From assembly GCA_022402445.1 (NCBI GenBank), contig JAKRSF010000004.1:63858-127857 (forward strand): 64,000 bases of DNA, in the 5' to 3' direction. Positions 9,935 through 18,404 of the stretch are shown in pieces. Made by a program: the position numbers and the translations under genes. The notes under the pieces are model-generated. The model did no database searches. It saw only the letters and a program-made list of their open reading frames with translations, and had not been told where the DNA came from. The stretch comes from Cyanobacteriota bacterium (GTDB taxonomy: Bacteria > Cyanobacteriota > Cyanobacteriia > CACIAM-69d). The stretch's first letter is position 1. The number at the start of each line of letters is the position of its first letter.

Positions 9935-10861
9935 CTATTCCGCGCGATCGCTCGCCGCCCGCAGGGCCTTGAGATCCACCATCAGCCAAAAGCCCGCAAA
10001 GCGCTCCTCCTCCGGCTTCTGCTGCACGGCAATGAAATGGAGCCCCTTGGCCTGATCCTTGGCCGCCATGAACCGCGCCCCCTCCGCCTTTAGGGACGCC
10101 TCCGGCAGGTTAGCAAAGACCCAGCGATCGCCCACCCCCGTTTCCAGGATGATTTGATCGGGAAATTCCACGCGATCGCTCGATAGGCTCGACGGTTTGA
10201 TCTGCTGCTCGATGGTCAAAAACCCCATCTCCAGCCCCGACATCCAGGCCGCGATCGCCTTCGCGCGCGGGGAAAACACCAAAATTCCCGGCACCGCCGT
10301 CTCCGGCGCAAGGTCCAACCCCGCCAGGGGCACCCCCTCGCCGAAATCCATCTCCCACTCCTGCCAATCCCCAAAGGCCCCCAAGGGCAGGTTCACAAAG
10401 GCCCACTTCTGGCCCAGGAGCGCATCGGGCAGGGGCTGGGCCACCGGGGGCGGCAAAAATACCGAACCCGCCGCCGCCGCCGCCTGATAGCCCGGTTCCT
10501 GGGGATAGACCGTCGCCTCGCGATCGCGCAGCCATTCCGCCAGGGTCAGGGCACGGTAGCTCGCGATCGCCGTCAGCCCCGCATCCTCACAGCCCTTCGT
10601 AATGGCATTCTTCATGGACTGGCGGAAAAAGCGCACCTTTTGGGGCACCTGTCCCGACTGGGCCATCGCCTCCTGGAGCGCCGATCGCACCGCGAGGGAA
10701 TTGACCTCCGTATTGGCGAAATAGCGCGCATAGCGAAACCCCGCCTCGGGGGCACCGTCCAGGTCCATTTGCCCCTCGCAGATCAAAATTTCCCAGCGTT
10801 TTTTGCCATTCTCATCCAGGATCGGACGGGAGTAAAAATCGAGTTCCCAAATGACCGCCAT
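9935..10861 (-). CDS. Tab2/Atab2-like RNA-binding protein (DUF1092)
   Basis: 308 residues from the ATG at 10861; the frame is open further upstream, but family proteins begin with the MAVIWELDFYSRP-type start seen here. Plastid relatives (Tab2 of Chlamydomonas, ATAB2 of Arabidopsis) bind psaB mRNA and promote translation of photosystem I/II proteins. Conserved blocks visible are WELDFYSRP, WEILICEG, FRYARYFANTEVNS, VRFFRQSM and YRALTLAEWLRDRE. Its cyanobacterial role is inferred to be in photosystem protein synthesis. It converges on folP with a 63-base gap. Confidence 0.88.
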   Translation of the reverse strand: MAVIWELDFYSRPILDENGKKRWEILICEGQMDLDGAPEAGFRYARYFANTEVNSLAVRSALQEAMAQSGQVPQKVRFFRQSMKNAITKGCEDAGLTAIASYRALTLAEWLRDREATVYPQEPGYQAAAAAGSVFLPPPVAQPLPDALLGQKWAFVNLPLGAFGDWQEWEMDFGEGVPLAGLDLAPETAVPGILVFSPRAKAIAAWMSGLEMGFLTIEQQIKPSSLSSDRVEFPDQIILETGVGDRWVFANLPEASLKAEGARFMAAKDQAKGLHFIAVQQKPEEERFAGFWLMVDLKALRAASDRAE

Positions 10862-11064
10862 TAACTGCTGACGTGCCCTCGCGCGACGGGTGAATCGGAG
10901 TCTGAAACCGTTGATCTTAAAAGACCTTAAAACGTTGTTCGATGGTAACAGGACTTGGCCCCGCGATCGCCCCCATGGCCCCAACCGCGCGACCACCGCC
11001 CAAAAAACCAGCCGCCCCCCATCTGGGAAAGCGGCTAGCGAAATTAATCAAACTCTCGAAAAAG

Positions 11065-11137
11065 TGGCTCAGGCGAGATTTGAACTTGCGACCTTGGGCT
11101 TATGAGTCCCCTGCTCTAACCACTGAGCTACTGAGCC
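11065..11137 (-). tRNA. tRNA with CAU anticodon (probably elongator Met)
   Basis: 73 nt. Acceptor arms GGCTCAG/CTGAGCC pair fully, with discriminator A. The D stem GCTC/GAGC is perfect, the anticodon loop is CTCATAA, and the T loop is TTCAAAT. The central anticodon-stem pairs (GGG/CCC) hold, but positions 27-43 and 31-39 are purine mismatches and one T-stem pair is A-C. CCA is not encoded. CAU could also be the lysidine-modified Ile tRNA, but the general form fits elongator Met better. A consensus promoter lies upstream. Confidence 0.85.
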
Positions 11138-11186
11138 ATGCTTGGGCACAAAACCCTTTCAGGTTGTTTACCCTTCGCGGGTATTG

Positions 11187-11214
11187 ATTATAGCGCAACC
11201 AAAATGCCTGTCAA
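11187..11214 (-). promoter_or_regulatory. Consensus sigma-70 promoter for the tRNA
   Basis: On the minus strand TTGACA (11214-11209) and TATAAT (11192-11187) are both perfect and separated by 16 bases. The predicted start lies about 40 bases before the mature tRNA 5' end. Confidence 0.8.
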
Positions 11215-11321
11215 GGGAATCGGGGAAGAAAGTTGATCGAAGCTAACCCCGTGGCTAGCCGCGATCGCCTCACCCCCCCGATCCTTCAATCCATTAGGGC
11301 ACCGGACAGCAGGGTTAGACC

Positions 11322-13517
11322 CTAGCGAGCCGCCCGCAGACCCCCCTGGGGCAAGAAACCAATGGGGTTGAGCGCCCCTTGGCCCCGGCGGTGGATTTCA
11401 AAGTGCAGGTGAGGCCCCGTGCTGCGGCCCGTGCTGCCCATCTCCGCAATCAACTGCCCCTGCTGCACCGACTGGCCCCGGCGGACCATGATGCGGCTGT
11501 TGTGGGCATAGCGCGTCAGGCTGCCATCCGGATGGCGCACATCCACCAGGTTGCCGAAGCCGCCGCTATTCCAACCGGCAAACTCGACCACCCCATCTGC
11601 CGCCGCCATGATGGGCGTTCCCGTCGGCGCGGCAATGTCAATGCCCCGGTGCATCCGCCCCCAGCGCCAGCCGTAGCCGGAGGTCAAGACCCCCCGGGCT
11701 GGCCAAGCATACTCACCGCTGAACCGCGAAGCCCCTGGAATGTAGGCTTCCGCACCGGACAGCCCCGGCAGACCCGGACTGACCACGCGCCCGAGGAGGG
11801 GTTGCACCCGAGGATCCTGGGGATCCGACAGGGAGGGCGATGCCAGGGCCAACTGGGTGGAGCCGCTCGACTCCCCGAGGGGAGCCCCCTGGAGGGGAGT
11901 GGCGCTGTAGGACGGGCTGGGGGGCTCCTGGGTAATGGCCGCCGCCTCGCCGCGTAGGTTGGTCACAGGGGCCGCCACCGCCGCCGAGGGGGCCACCGGA
12001 GCCGGTTCCGTAGCCTGGGGAATTCGGGGGGTCGATGCGGCCATGGGTTGCGCCGTCGGCTGCGCGGATGCCATGCCCTGGTAGCGATCGCGCAGGGAGT
12101 TCACTTCCGCCTTCAGGCTCGCCAGGTAGGGATTGGTGCTCAGGGACGCCGCCGCCGCCTGGGGCCGCACCACCGCCGCCGCCTGCCCCGCCCCCGCACT
12201 CCGGGAGGAGGCGATCGCCGCGCCCGCCGTGGCAGACATCGACGCGTCAGGGGTGGCTGCCGCCGTTGCGGTGCTAGCCGTCGGTGCCGGAGCGGCCGTC
12301 GCCACCACCGCCGCCGCCCCATCGGTCAGGGCGATCGCCCTAACGGAGTCCACGGAATCCGCCGTTACGGTCGCCGGAATCTGCAACTCACGGCCAATGG
12401 CCAGGGTGCGCGGATTATTAACCCCATTGGCCTGGGCCAACACCTGGGCGGATACCCCGTACTGTTCCGCAATGGCGCTCAGGGTTTCCCCCGGACGGAC
12501 CACGTGGCGATCGCTCTCGCGCACCACCTGGGGGCCTTCCGCCAAATCCGTTTCGCCGTTCTGGATCCGCAGGAGGGTTTCACGCCAGGCGCGATCACCC
12601 CCCGCCGCCACCTGCCCCAGGGTCGAGGTCAAGGACGGCAACTGGGCGCGCAATGGCGTCGCCGCCGCCACCGGAGCCGTTGCGGGGGCCACCGACGGCA
12701 CCCGAGCCACCTCCGTCCGATTGCTTTGCTCCTCGTCCGCGATCGCATCCGGCACCGCCGCCGCCGCCGCTGCCACGGGAGCCTGGGCCGCCGCGATCGC
12801 CGCCGCCGCTCCCGCCGGTTGCTTCATGGCATCCGGAGCCGCCACCAGCCTGTCCGAGGCACGAACCGCCATGGGTCTCGGGGCCGCCGTCAGACTCGCC
12901 CGCGCCTCTAGGGCACTGGCCACCGTCTGGCGCTCCGCCGCCGCCAAATTCCTCAACTCCGCCGCGAGGCCCGCCATGGCCACCCGTTCCTGGGCGGGCA
13001 GGGTGCTGACCTTCTCCGGCAGGGAGGCCACCGCCTCATCCGCCGCCTCAACGGCCACCGGGGCCATCCCAGGGGGCTCCTCCGGCATCTCCATCGCCGC
13101 CATCGGCTCCGGCAGCGTGGGGGGAGTCAAGGAGGCCATGCTCGGGCTCGGGGCCACCGGGGGCGCCACGGCCACTGAATTGTCTGAAAACTCGGGAAGG
13201 CGCAGCACTTGACCCGATTGAAGCGTTGCGCCTTCGACTAGATTGTTTGCCCGTGCTAGGGCCGCGAGCGTGAGGTGATGCTGGCGCGCCACTTGGGCGA
13301 GGGTTTCTCCCGCTTGAACCACGTGGAGCCGGGTTGAACCCGCCGTTGGAAGAGACGTTGATGCGGACGATGGGGGTTCGGCTGCCCGAACTTCGTCCCC
13401 TTGCCGAGGCAACAACAGACTCGTTGCGCCCATCGAAAGCGCTAGTCCGAGGGTTGCGGCCGAGAGGCGCGCCTTACGGCTAGAGTCCGTGGGAGGCAGT
13501 TGATACTCTTCTGTCAT
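11322..13517 (-). CDS. LysM-LysM-M23 peptidoglycan peptidase
   Basis: 731 residues from the ATG at 13517; the frame extends 29 codons further up. An N-terminal hydrophobic segment (about 20-38) suggests export or an inner-membrane anchor. Two LysM domains (HVVQAGETLAQVA and HVVRPGETLSAIA) are separated by a long Ala-rich linker, and another Ala/Pro linker leads to a C-terminal M23 domain with zinc ligands HRGIDIAAP (HxxxD) and HLHFE. LysM binds peptidoglycan and M23 enzymes cut peptide cross-links or, when degenerate, activate amidases; here both ligand motifs are intact. The Ala-rich linkers are much longer than in NlpD-type proteins. It probably acts in cell separation or wall remodelling. 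Confidence 0.9.
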   Translation of the reverse strand: MTEEYQLPPTDSSRKARLSAATLGLALSMGATSLLLPRQGDEVRAAEPPSSASTSLPTAGSTRLHVVQAGETLAQVARQHHLTLAALARANNLVEGATLQSGQVLRLPEFSDNSVAVAPPVAPSPSMASLTPPTLPEPMAAMEMPEEPPGMAPVAVEAADEAVASLPEKVSTLPAQERVAMAGLAAELRNLAAAERQTVASALEARASLTAAPRPMAVRASDRLVAAPDAMKQPAGAAAAIAAAQAPVAAAAAAVPDAIADEEQSNRTEVARVPSVAPATAPVAAATPLRAQLPSLTSTLGQVAAGGDRAWRETLLRIQNGETDLAEGPQVVRESDRHVVRPGETLSAIAEQYGVSAQVLAQANGVNNPRTLAIGRELQIPATVTADSVDSVRAIALTDGAAAVVATAAPAPTASTATAAATPDASMSATAGAAIASSRSAGAGQAAAVVRPQAAAASLSTNPYLASLKAEVNSLRDRYQGMASAQPTAQPMAASTPRIPQATEPAPVAPSAAVAAPVTNLRGEAAAITQEPPSPSYSATPLQGAPLGESSGSTQLALASPSLSDPQDPRVQPLLGRVVSPGLPGLSGAEAYIPGASRFSGEYAWPARGVLTSGYGWRWGRMHRGIDIAAPTGTPIMAAADGVVEFAGWNSGGFGNLVDVRHPDGSLTRYAHNSRIMVRRGQSVQQGQLIAEMGSTGRSTGPHLHFEIHRRGQGALNPIGFLPQGGLRAAR

Positions 13518-14194
13518 CGCACGATTTTGGGTTGAGAGGAGGGAGTGAAGCCCCCGAATGACCTCAAGGGACGGCTCTTGGGGAGCGCGGTTGAGGCTTC
13601 GCACGGTCGGGAGTGATTGGTGTCAGGCGACGAGTTGGACGGCCTTGGCCACTTCACTGGGTGATGAATTCTGTTCCCCTAAGCATTATGGGCCATTGGG
13701 CTTGGTGACAAGCGGGCTGGTCCCGATAGGGTGGCGAGCGATCGCCGTTAGGGGGCAGAAAACTTACGCAAGGTTACCCTGCTTTTCCAAGTTTAGGCAA
13801 GTGACGGGCATCAAACGCTTGCTATACAGTCATTTTGGCCCCTGAAGAGATCGCTGATGATGATCTTGCTGGCCCGGATCGCGATCGCGTTGGGGGGGGC
13901 TTCTCGGTGTTAGCGATCGCGAGATTCATCGGGGACCAATTCAATTTTTTGCTTTGACAAGATCGTTGCTGTGCAAGGGTTGTGGGGCTTTTAAGGTCAT
14001 AGGTTTCCTTTGGAAAATTTTCGGGCTCCGGTGGGCTTCTCTGGGCCAAAAGTTGTTCATCTTGGGCCTCGGCAGATGGGACTAGAAACCCCGCGATCGC
14101 CCCGTCCAACCCCGCCGTTTTCCCGAATTTTCCAAAGGATCAGAAATAGAAATTTCTTATCTTATGCTTCACCCAATCCAGGGGCTTGCGGGGG
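13518..14194. other. Long gap upstream of the M23 peptidase
   Basis: About 680 bases without a supportable gene. Composition is less GC-rich near 13,930-14,160, with short A/T runs. It presumably holds the promoter of the minus-strand M23 gene. I found no convincing small reading frame or RNA. Confidence 0.4.
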
Positions 14195-14719
14195 TTATGG
14201 GGCGGGAACTTCAGCCTCCCCTTCGTGCCCATCCCCGTCGAGGGCCCCCAGTTGGCGGCGTGCCTCGAACAGGCCGATCGCGGCGCTGACGGATAGGTTC
14301 AAACTGCGCACGCCCCCCTCGGCCATGGGGATGGAGGCGATGAGGTCGCAGGCATCGAGGGCTTCTGCGGGCAGGCCCTGGGTTTCACTGCCGAAGAGCA
14401 GCCAATCATCGGGGCGGTAGGCGATGCGATGGTAGGGACTTGTGCCCCGCACGGAGAAGCCAATCTGACGGCCACCGACGCGATCGCGCACCGCCCAGAA
14501 TGCCTCTAGGGACTCGTGGTAGTGGAGTTTCACGAAGGGCCAATAGTCCAGCCCCGCCCGCTTGAGGTAGCGATCGGAGAGTTCAAACCCCAGCGGCCCC
14601 ACCAGGTGCAGCTCCGTGGCCGTGGCGGCGCAGGTGCGGGCCACATTGCCCGTATTGGGGGGAATTTGCGGGTGAATCAGGGCCACGCGGAGGGTCAAAG
14701 GGGCAGGATTTAGGGTCAC
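14195..14719 (-). CDS. trmL: tRNA (cytidine/uridine-34 2'-O)-methyltransferase
   Basis: About 174 residues from a GTG at 14719; the frame continues upstream to a TTG at 14767. A TATACT-like -10 at about 14785-14780 would put the transcript start near 14772, which favours the inner start. This SPOUT-fold enzyme methylates the wobble nucleotide of tRNA-Leu species using SAM. Family motifs seen: IPPNTGNVARTCAA, LLFGSETQGLP and IPMAEGGVRSLNLSVSAAIGLFEARRQ, which form the trefoil-knot SAM site. Length matches the TrmL subgroup rather than longer SpoU proteins. Confidence 0.92.
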   Translation of the reverse strand: MTLNPAPLTLRVALIHPQIPPNTGNVARTCAATATELHLVGPLGFELSDRYLKRAGLDYWPFVKLHYHESLEAFWAVRDRVGGRQIGFSVRGTSPYHRIAYRPDDWLLFGSETQGLPAEALDACDLIASIPMAEGGVRSLNLSVSAAIGLFEARRQLGALDGDGHEGEAEVPAP

Positions 14720-14995
14720 GATGGGGGGTGGATCAACGGGGAATGGGACCAGTTGCACGACTGTCAACTAAAACAGGCACAGTATAGTTATTTTTAATAA
14801 TTCCGGAAAAACCCCAGGGCGCGTTTTAGGGGGCATTTCCAAGCGGATAGGTTTGTCGCCTTTGGATTGGCTTTAGGTTGGCTTTGGATTGGCAGTGGGC
14901 GCGCAAGGTTCCTAAGCTCCCCTGGGGGTCAAGGGCTGGGGGAAACTGGCCCAGGGGACGCGGGGAATCGCAGGAAATCCGGAGGCCGAAGCCGC

Positions 14996-16147
14996 CTAGG
15001 ACACGAGGGACTGGCAGATCTGGAGCGCCAATTCCCGTTCCCGGCGGGCGAGGGCCTTGATGGCGTCCACCATGATCGCTTCGCAGGAGGCTCCCCGCTC
15101 GTGTTCCCGGAGCCACTGCTGGGCGAGGTTGCCGTTTTTCAAAATGCCGGCGATGGGCAGCAGGAAGCAGCCAAACCCTTTGCTGTGGGCCACGGGCAGC
15201 AGTTCTTCATAGAGTTGGCCGATCCAGTCCCGGGCCGTGAGGGAACGGCCATCGCGCCAGTGCCGCAGTTGGGCATCGAGGCTGTGGTGGGCGGCGGCCA
15301 TTTCATTGGACTGGGTGAGGGCTTGCAGGTCGGCGGCGCGGCTGGAGCTGGGCAGATCGCTGGCGATGAGGGGGTCTAGGTCGGGGTTGGCGATCAGTTG
15401 CCACAGGCGCGCCTCGAGGAAGGCCGCGATCGCGAGGAGGTCAATGGGATCCGTCACCAGGTCGCAAATGCGCAGTTCCACCCGGTTGAGGTTGTAGGGG
15501 CGGCGATCGCCATTGGGCCGCACGGAACTCCAGAGGTGGCGAACGCTTTGCATCGTCCCCGCCGCTAGCTGGGCCTCGGTCCAGGTGATGAAATGGTCGT
15601 GGCTTTCAAAGAGGGGCACATCCGTCGGGGTTTGGGGGAACAGGCTCCAGCGGGTGGAATGGTGGCCCGTGGCGCGGCCATCGAGGAACGGCGACGAGGC
15701 GCTCAGGGCCAGCAGCAGCGGCGCTTCGACCCGCACCAGGCGGCAGGCGCGCATCAGCAGTTCCGGATCGTCAATGCCCACATTGATATGGACGCTGGCG
15801 GTGACGACGCGGGTGCCGTAGGTCTGTTCGATGTAGTCGTGGTAGGGATTGCCCGGATCGGAGCGGAAGAAGCGATCGCTCTGGCCCAACGAGAGGGTGC
15901 TGCCGGGGATGAGGGTGTAGCGGCCCAGGCGGCTGAGGTAGCGGCGCAACCGTTGGCGGGGCACGATCAGTTCGCACAGGAGGCGATCGTAGCCACAGAT
16001 CGGCGCGGTGGTGTATTCCACATTGCGGCTATCGGGCTCCCGCACAAACCCGGCCAGGTTCGCGGCGATGCGATCGGAAAGGCCAACGATTTGGCCGTCC
16101 GGCGTCCCCGTATAGATTTCGACTTCAAACCCTTTCGATAGCAGCAT
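14996..16147 (-). CDS. gshA: Glutamate-cysteine ligase, cyanobacterial type
   Basis: 383 residues from the ATG at 16147; the open frame upstream of it is proline-rich and not family-like. It catalyses the first step of glutathione synthesis. The sequence begins MLLSKGFEVEIYTG and contains NVEYTTAPICGYDRLL, LSLGQSDRFFRSDPGNPYHDYIE, VHINVGIDD and PYNLNRVELRICD, as in the cyanobacterial gshA subgroup. It lies downstream of the HDAC-like gene on the same strand with a 193-base gap. Confidence 0.92.
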   Translation of the reverse strand: MLLSKGFEVEIYTGTPDGQIVGLSDRIAANLAGFVREPDSRNVEYTTAPICGYDRLLCELIVPRQRLRRYLSRLGRYTLIPGSTLSLGQSDRFFRSDPGNPYHDYIEQTYGTRVVTASVHINVGIDDPELLMRACRLVRVEAPLLLALSASSPFLDGRATGHHSTRWSLFPQTPTDVPLFESHDHFITWTEAQLAAGTMQSVRHLWSSVRPNGDRRPYNLNRVELRICDLVTDPIDLLAIAAFLEARLWQLIANPDLDPLIASDLPSSSRAADLQALTQSNEMAAAHHSLDAQLRHWRDGRSLTARDWIGQLYEELLPVAHSKGFGCFLLPIAGILKNGNLAQQWLREHERGASCEAIMVDAIKALARRERELALQICQSLVS

Positions 16148-16340
16148 GGTGTCAAATAAAGGCCCCAACGGGCGGGGCAGTGGTTCGGGGGGGAGATGAC
16201 CGGCGGGAGGCCCGATCTGCCTTAAGCTTAGCGGCGATTGGTCTGCGCTTTGGGGGATGCGTTGCGGGGGACGCTGTGGGAGTTGAGCTTTTATTAAGTC
16301 CGTTGGGGGCTGGGGTTTGGGCTGGCGAGGGGGCGATCGC

Positions 16341-17258
16341 TCAAAGCTTGGCCCAATGCCAGACCTGGGCGGCGGCCCGATGGACGAGGGCGTGGCGCTG
16401 GGCGAGGGTGTGCAAATCCGGGCAGTAGCCGCCGCCGATGACGCAGGCGACGGGATAGCCTGCACCGATGCAGGTGGTGAGGACCTGCATTTCCCGCCGA
16501 AATAGGCCCGTATCCGTCAGGGCAAGTTTGCCGAGGCGATCGTCCCCGTGGACATCCACGCCCGCATCGTAGAGCACCAAATCCGGTTTCACGTGGCTGA
16601 GCAGGTCGTCTAGGTGGCGATCGAGGCATTGCAAATAGGCGTCGTCCTCTAGGCCCACCGGCAGGGGCACGTCCAGGTCGCTGGCCTGTTTCCGCAGGGG
16701 GAAGTTGTCTTCGCAGTGCATCGAAAAGGTAAAAACCCGTGGATCGCTGCGGAAGATCCAGGCGGTGCCGTCCCCCTGATGGACGTCTAGATCAATGATC
16801 AAGACCTTTTGAATTTGGCCCTCTTCGAGGAGGACTTTGGCCGCGATCGCGAGGTCATTAAAAATGCAAAAGCCGGAACCATAGTCCGGGAAGGCATGGT
16901 GGGTGCCCCCCGCGAGGTTGCAGGCGAGGCCGTGCTGGAGGGCTAGGCGGGCGGTGAGGACCGTGCCCCCGACGGCCAACTGGGTGCGGCGCACCACGGC
17001 GGGGTTCCAGGGCAGGCCGATGCGCCGCTGGGCTTTTGCATCGAGGGTGCCGGTGCAGTATTGGTCGATGTAGGTGCGATCGTGGACCAGTTCAATCCAG
17101 CTTCGGGGGGGGAGCTCGGGCCGGTGGATGCGATCGGGGTGGGCGGTGCCGTTTTCTAGGAGCAGGCCATAGAGCAGGCTGAATTTCTCCATGGGGAAGC
17201 GGTGGTCCTCGGGAATCGGGGCCACATAGTCGGGATGGTAAACTAACGGCAGATTCAT
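16341..17258 (-). CDS. Histone-deacetylase-family amidohydrolase
   Basis: 305 residues from the ATG at 17258 (MNLPLVYHPDYVAPIPEDHRFPM). Zinc-enzyme motifs of the arginase/deacetylase fold are present: GGTHHA, DLDVHQGDGTA, the catalytic FSMHCEDNFP segment and DAGVDVHGDDRLG. Bacterial members deacetylate small molecules such as acetylpolyamines or acetoin-related substrates, and possibly proteins. The substrate here cannot be read from the sequence. It is divergent from the gene at 17301 and lies upstream of gshA. Confidence 0.9.
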   Translation of the reverse strand: MNLPLVYHPDYVAPIPEDHRFPMEKFSLLYGLLLENGTAHPDRIHRPELPPRSWIELVHDRTYIDQYCTGTLDAKAQRRIGLPWNPAVVRRTQLAVGGTVLTARLALQHGLACNLAGGTHHAFPDYGSGFCIFNDLAIAAKVLLEEGQIQKVLIIDLDVHQGDGTAWIFRSDPRVFTFSMHCEDNFPLRKQASDLDVPLPVGLEDDAYLQCLDRHLDDLLSHVKPDLVLYDAGVDVHGDDRLGKLALTDTGLFRREMQVLTTCIGAGYPVACVIGGGYCPDLHTLAQRHALVHRAAAQVWHWAKL

Positions 17259-17300
17259 CGCGATCGCCACCCTTTGGCCCCAGTGAGCCACGGATCAACC

Positions 17301-17819
17301 ATGCAGCCCCTCAACGTCGTTTGGATTTACGGGAGCAGCAGCCCGGAGAACCCTCAGCATTTTGACACGATCGCCCAGTGGTGGGGGGGCTTGGCGGGGC
17401 AGCGGATCACCTGGCGGCAGCGGCTGGCGGATCGGACGGCGGACCCCCGGCAGTTGGACTGGGAGGTGGAGCGGTTCGATGAGGAATTTTTGGTCGATCG
17501 CCCGACGGTGCGCGGCATTTCGCTCTATTGGTATAAGGACGGGGCAGAGCCGGAGCGCAGCACCACGCCCCAGCGCCTGGTCTTTGACCGAATCCATCAA
17601 TACCTCTACATTTCGCCCCAATCCCAGCCGGATTTGGTGATCCGGGTGGGGCGGCCCGAGGCCATCTACCAAACCCTGGAGTTGAATAATCCAGACACGG
17701 CGGTGGCGATCGCCCAGGGGGCCTGTGTGGTGACCCTGACGGATCCCGTGCAGGAGCTAACCGTGAAGGTGTCCCTGAATGCGGAAAGTCTTTATCAACT
17801 TAAGCAGCAGCTTCCCTAG
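17301..17819 (+). CDS. Conserved-looking hypothetical protein
   Basis: 172 residues from the ATG at 17301; an earlier start at 17274 is possible. I do not recognise a named family. The sequence is soluble, without a signal peptide or membrane segment, rich in Trp and Gln near the N-terminus (VVWIYGSSSPENPQHF) and mixed alpha/beta after that. Codon use and HIP1 content match the neighbours, so it is probably a real gene. Its 3' end overlaps the next gene by 41 bases in another frame, which suggests translational coupling with the lipoprotein that follows. Confidence 0.65.
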   Translation: MQPLNVVWIYGSSSPENPQHFDTIAQWWGGLAGQRITWRQRLADRTADPRQLDWEVERFDEEFLVDRPTVRGISLYWYKDGAEPERSTTPQRLVFDRIHQYLYISPQSQPDLVIRVGRPEAIYQTLELNNPDTAVAIAQGACVVTLTDPVQELTVKVSLNAESLYQLKQQLP

Positions 17820-18351
17820 CTTGCTGAAACGTTTTGCCCTGGGCCGTGGGGTGTGGCTGGGGCTGGGGGCGATCGCCCTGGGGGGATGTGCGCCCGGTCG
17901 GCTGTTGCAGTTGCCCATGGATCCGGCGGGCTTGAATCCGTCGGCCCTCAACAGCACATCGGCGGAAACGGAGCCCCGCATGGCTGGCCCCTATGTGGTG
18001 TTCGTGTCCGATCGCCGGGGCAGCCAAGATGTGTATCTATATGATGTGCGATCGCGGCGGATGATCGACCTGCCCGGTTTGAATGCCCTCGACGCGATCG
18101 CGGAGCGGCCCGCCGTTTCCGAAGATGGCAACTGGATCGTCCTGGCCAACCGCCGCCAGGGCCGCACGGAAATTTTGCTGTATAACCGCGAAACCCGCCA
18201 AATTCGCCCGATCGCGCCGAACCTGGGCACCGATGTCCGCAACCCCACCATCAGCGCCGACGGCCGCCGCATCGCCTTTGAAATCAACCGCAACGGCCAG
18301 TGGGACATCGCCCTGTTCAGCCGCGACGGCCAAAGCATCGCCCTGCCCTAG
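17779..18351 (+). CDS. TolB-like beta-propeller lipoprotein
   Basis: 190 residues. An N-terminal basic stretch is followed by a hydrophobic core and the lipobox LGGC, so the mature protein would be lipid-anchored. After a short linker come three PD40/TolB-type blades (VVFVSDRRGSQDVYLYD, WIVLANRRQGRTEILLYN, IAFEINRNGQWDIALFS). This is half or less of a full TolB propeller, so it may oligomerise or be a short family member. It starts inside the upstream gene. Confidence 0.75.
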   Translation: MRKVFINLSSSFPSLLKRFALGRGVWLGLGAIALGGCAPGRLLQLPMDPAGLNPSALNSTSAETEPRMAGPYVVFVSDRRGSQDVYLYDVRSRRMIDLPGLNALDAIAERPAVSEDGNWIVLANRRQGRTEILLYNRETRQIRPIAPNLGTDVRNPTISADGRRIAFEINRNGQWDIALFSRDGQSIALP

Positions 18352-18361
18352 ACTCCCTCGC

Positions 18362-18404
18362 GATCGCCTACCCCTTCAACCTTGCCTGATCGCCTACCCC
18401 TTCA
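18362..18404. repeat. 17-base direct repeat at the 3' end of nadB
   Basis: GATCGCCTACCCCTTCA occurs at 18362 and again at 18388. The second copy contains the nadB stop codon. It lies between convergent genes and probably records a small local duplication. Confidence 0.6.

Noticed and set aside
12048-13212. Long plus-strand frames across the M23 peptidase linkers
   Set aside because: They mirror the Ala-rich linker of the real gene and show no domains.
13951-13980. Plus-strand promoter from TTGACA at 13954
   Set aside because: No acceptable -10 box follows at 16-18 bases and no gene lies downstream on that strand.
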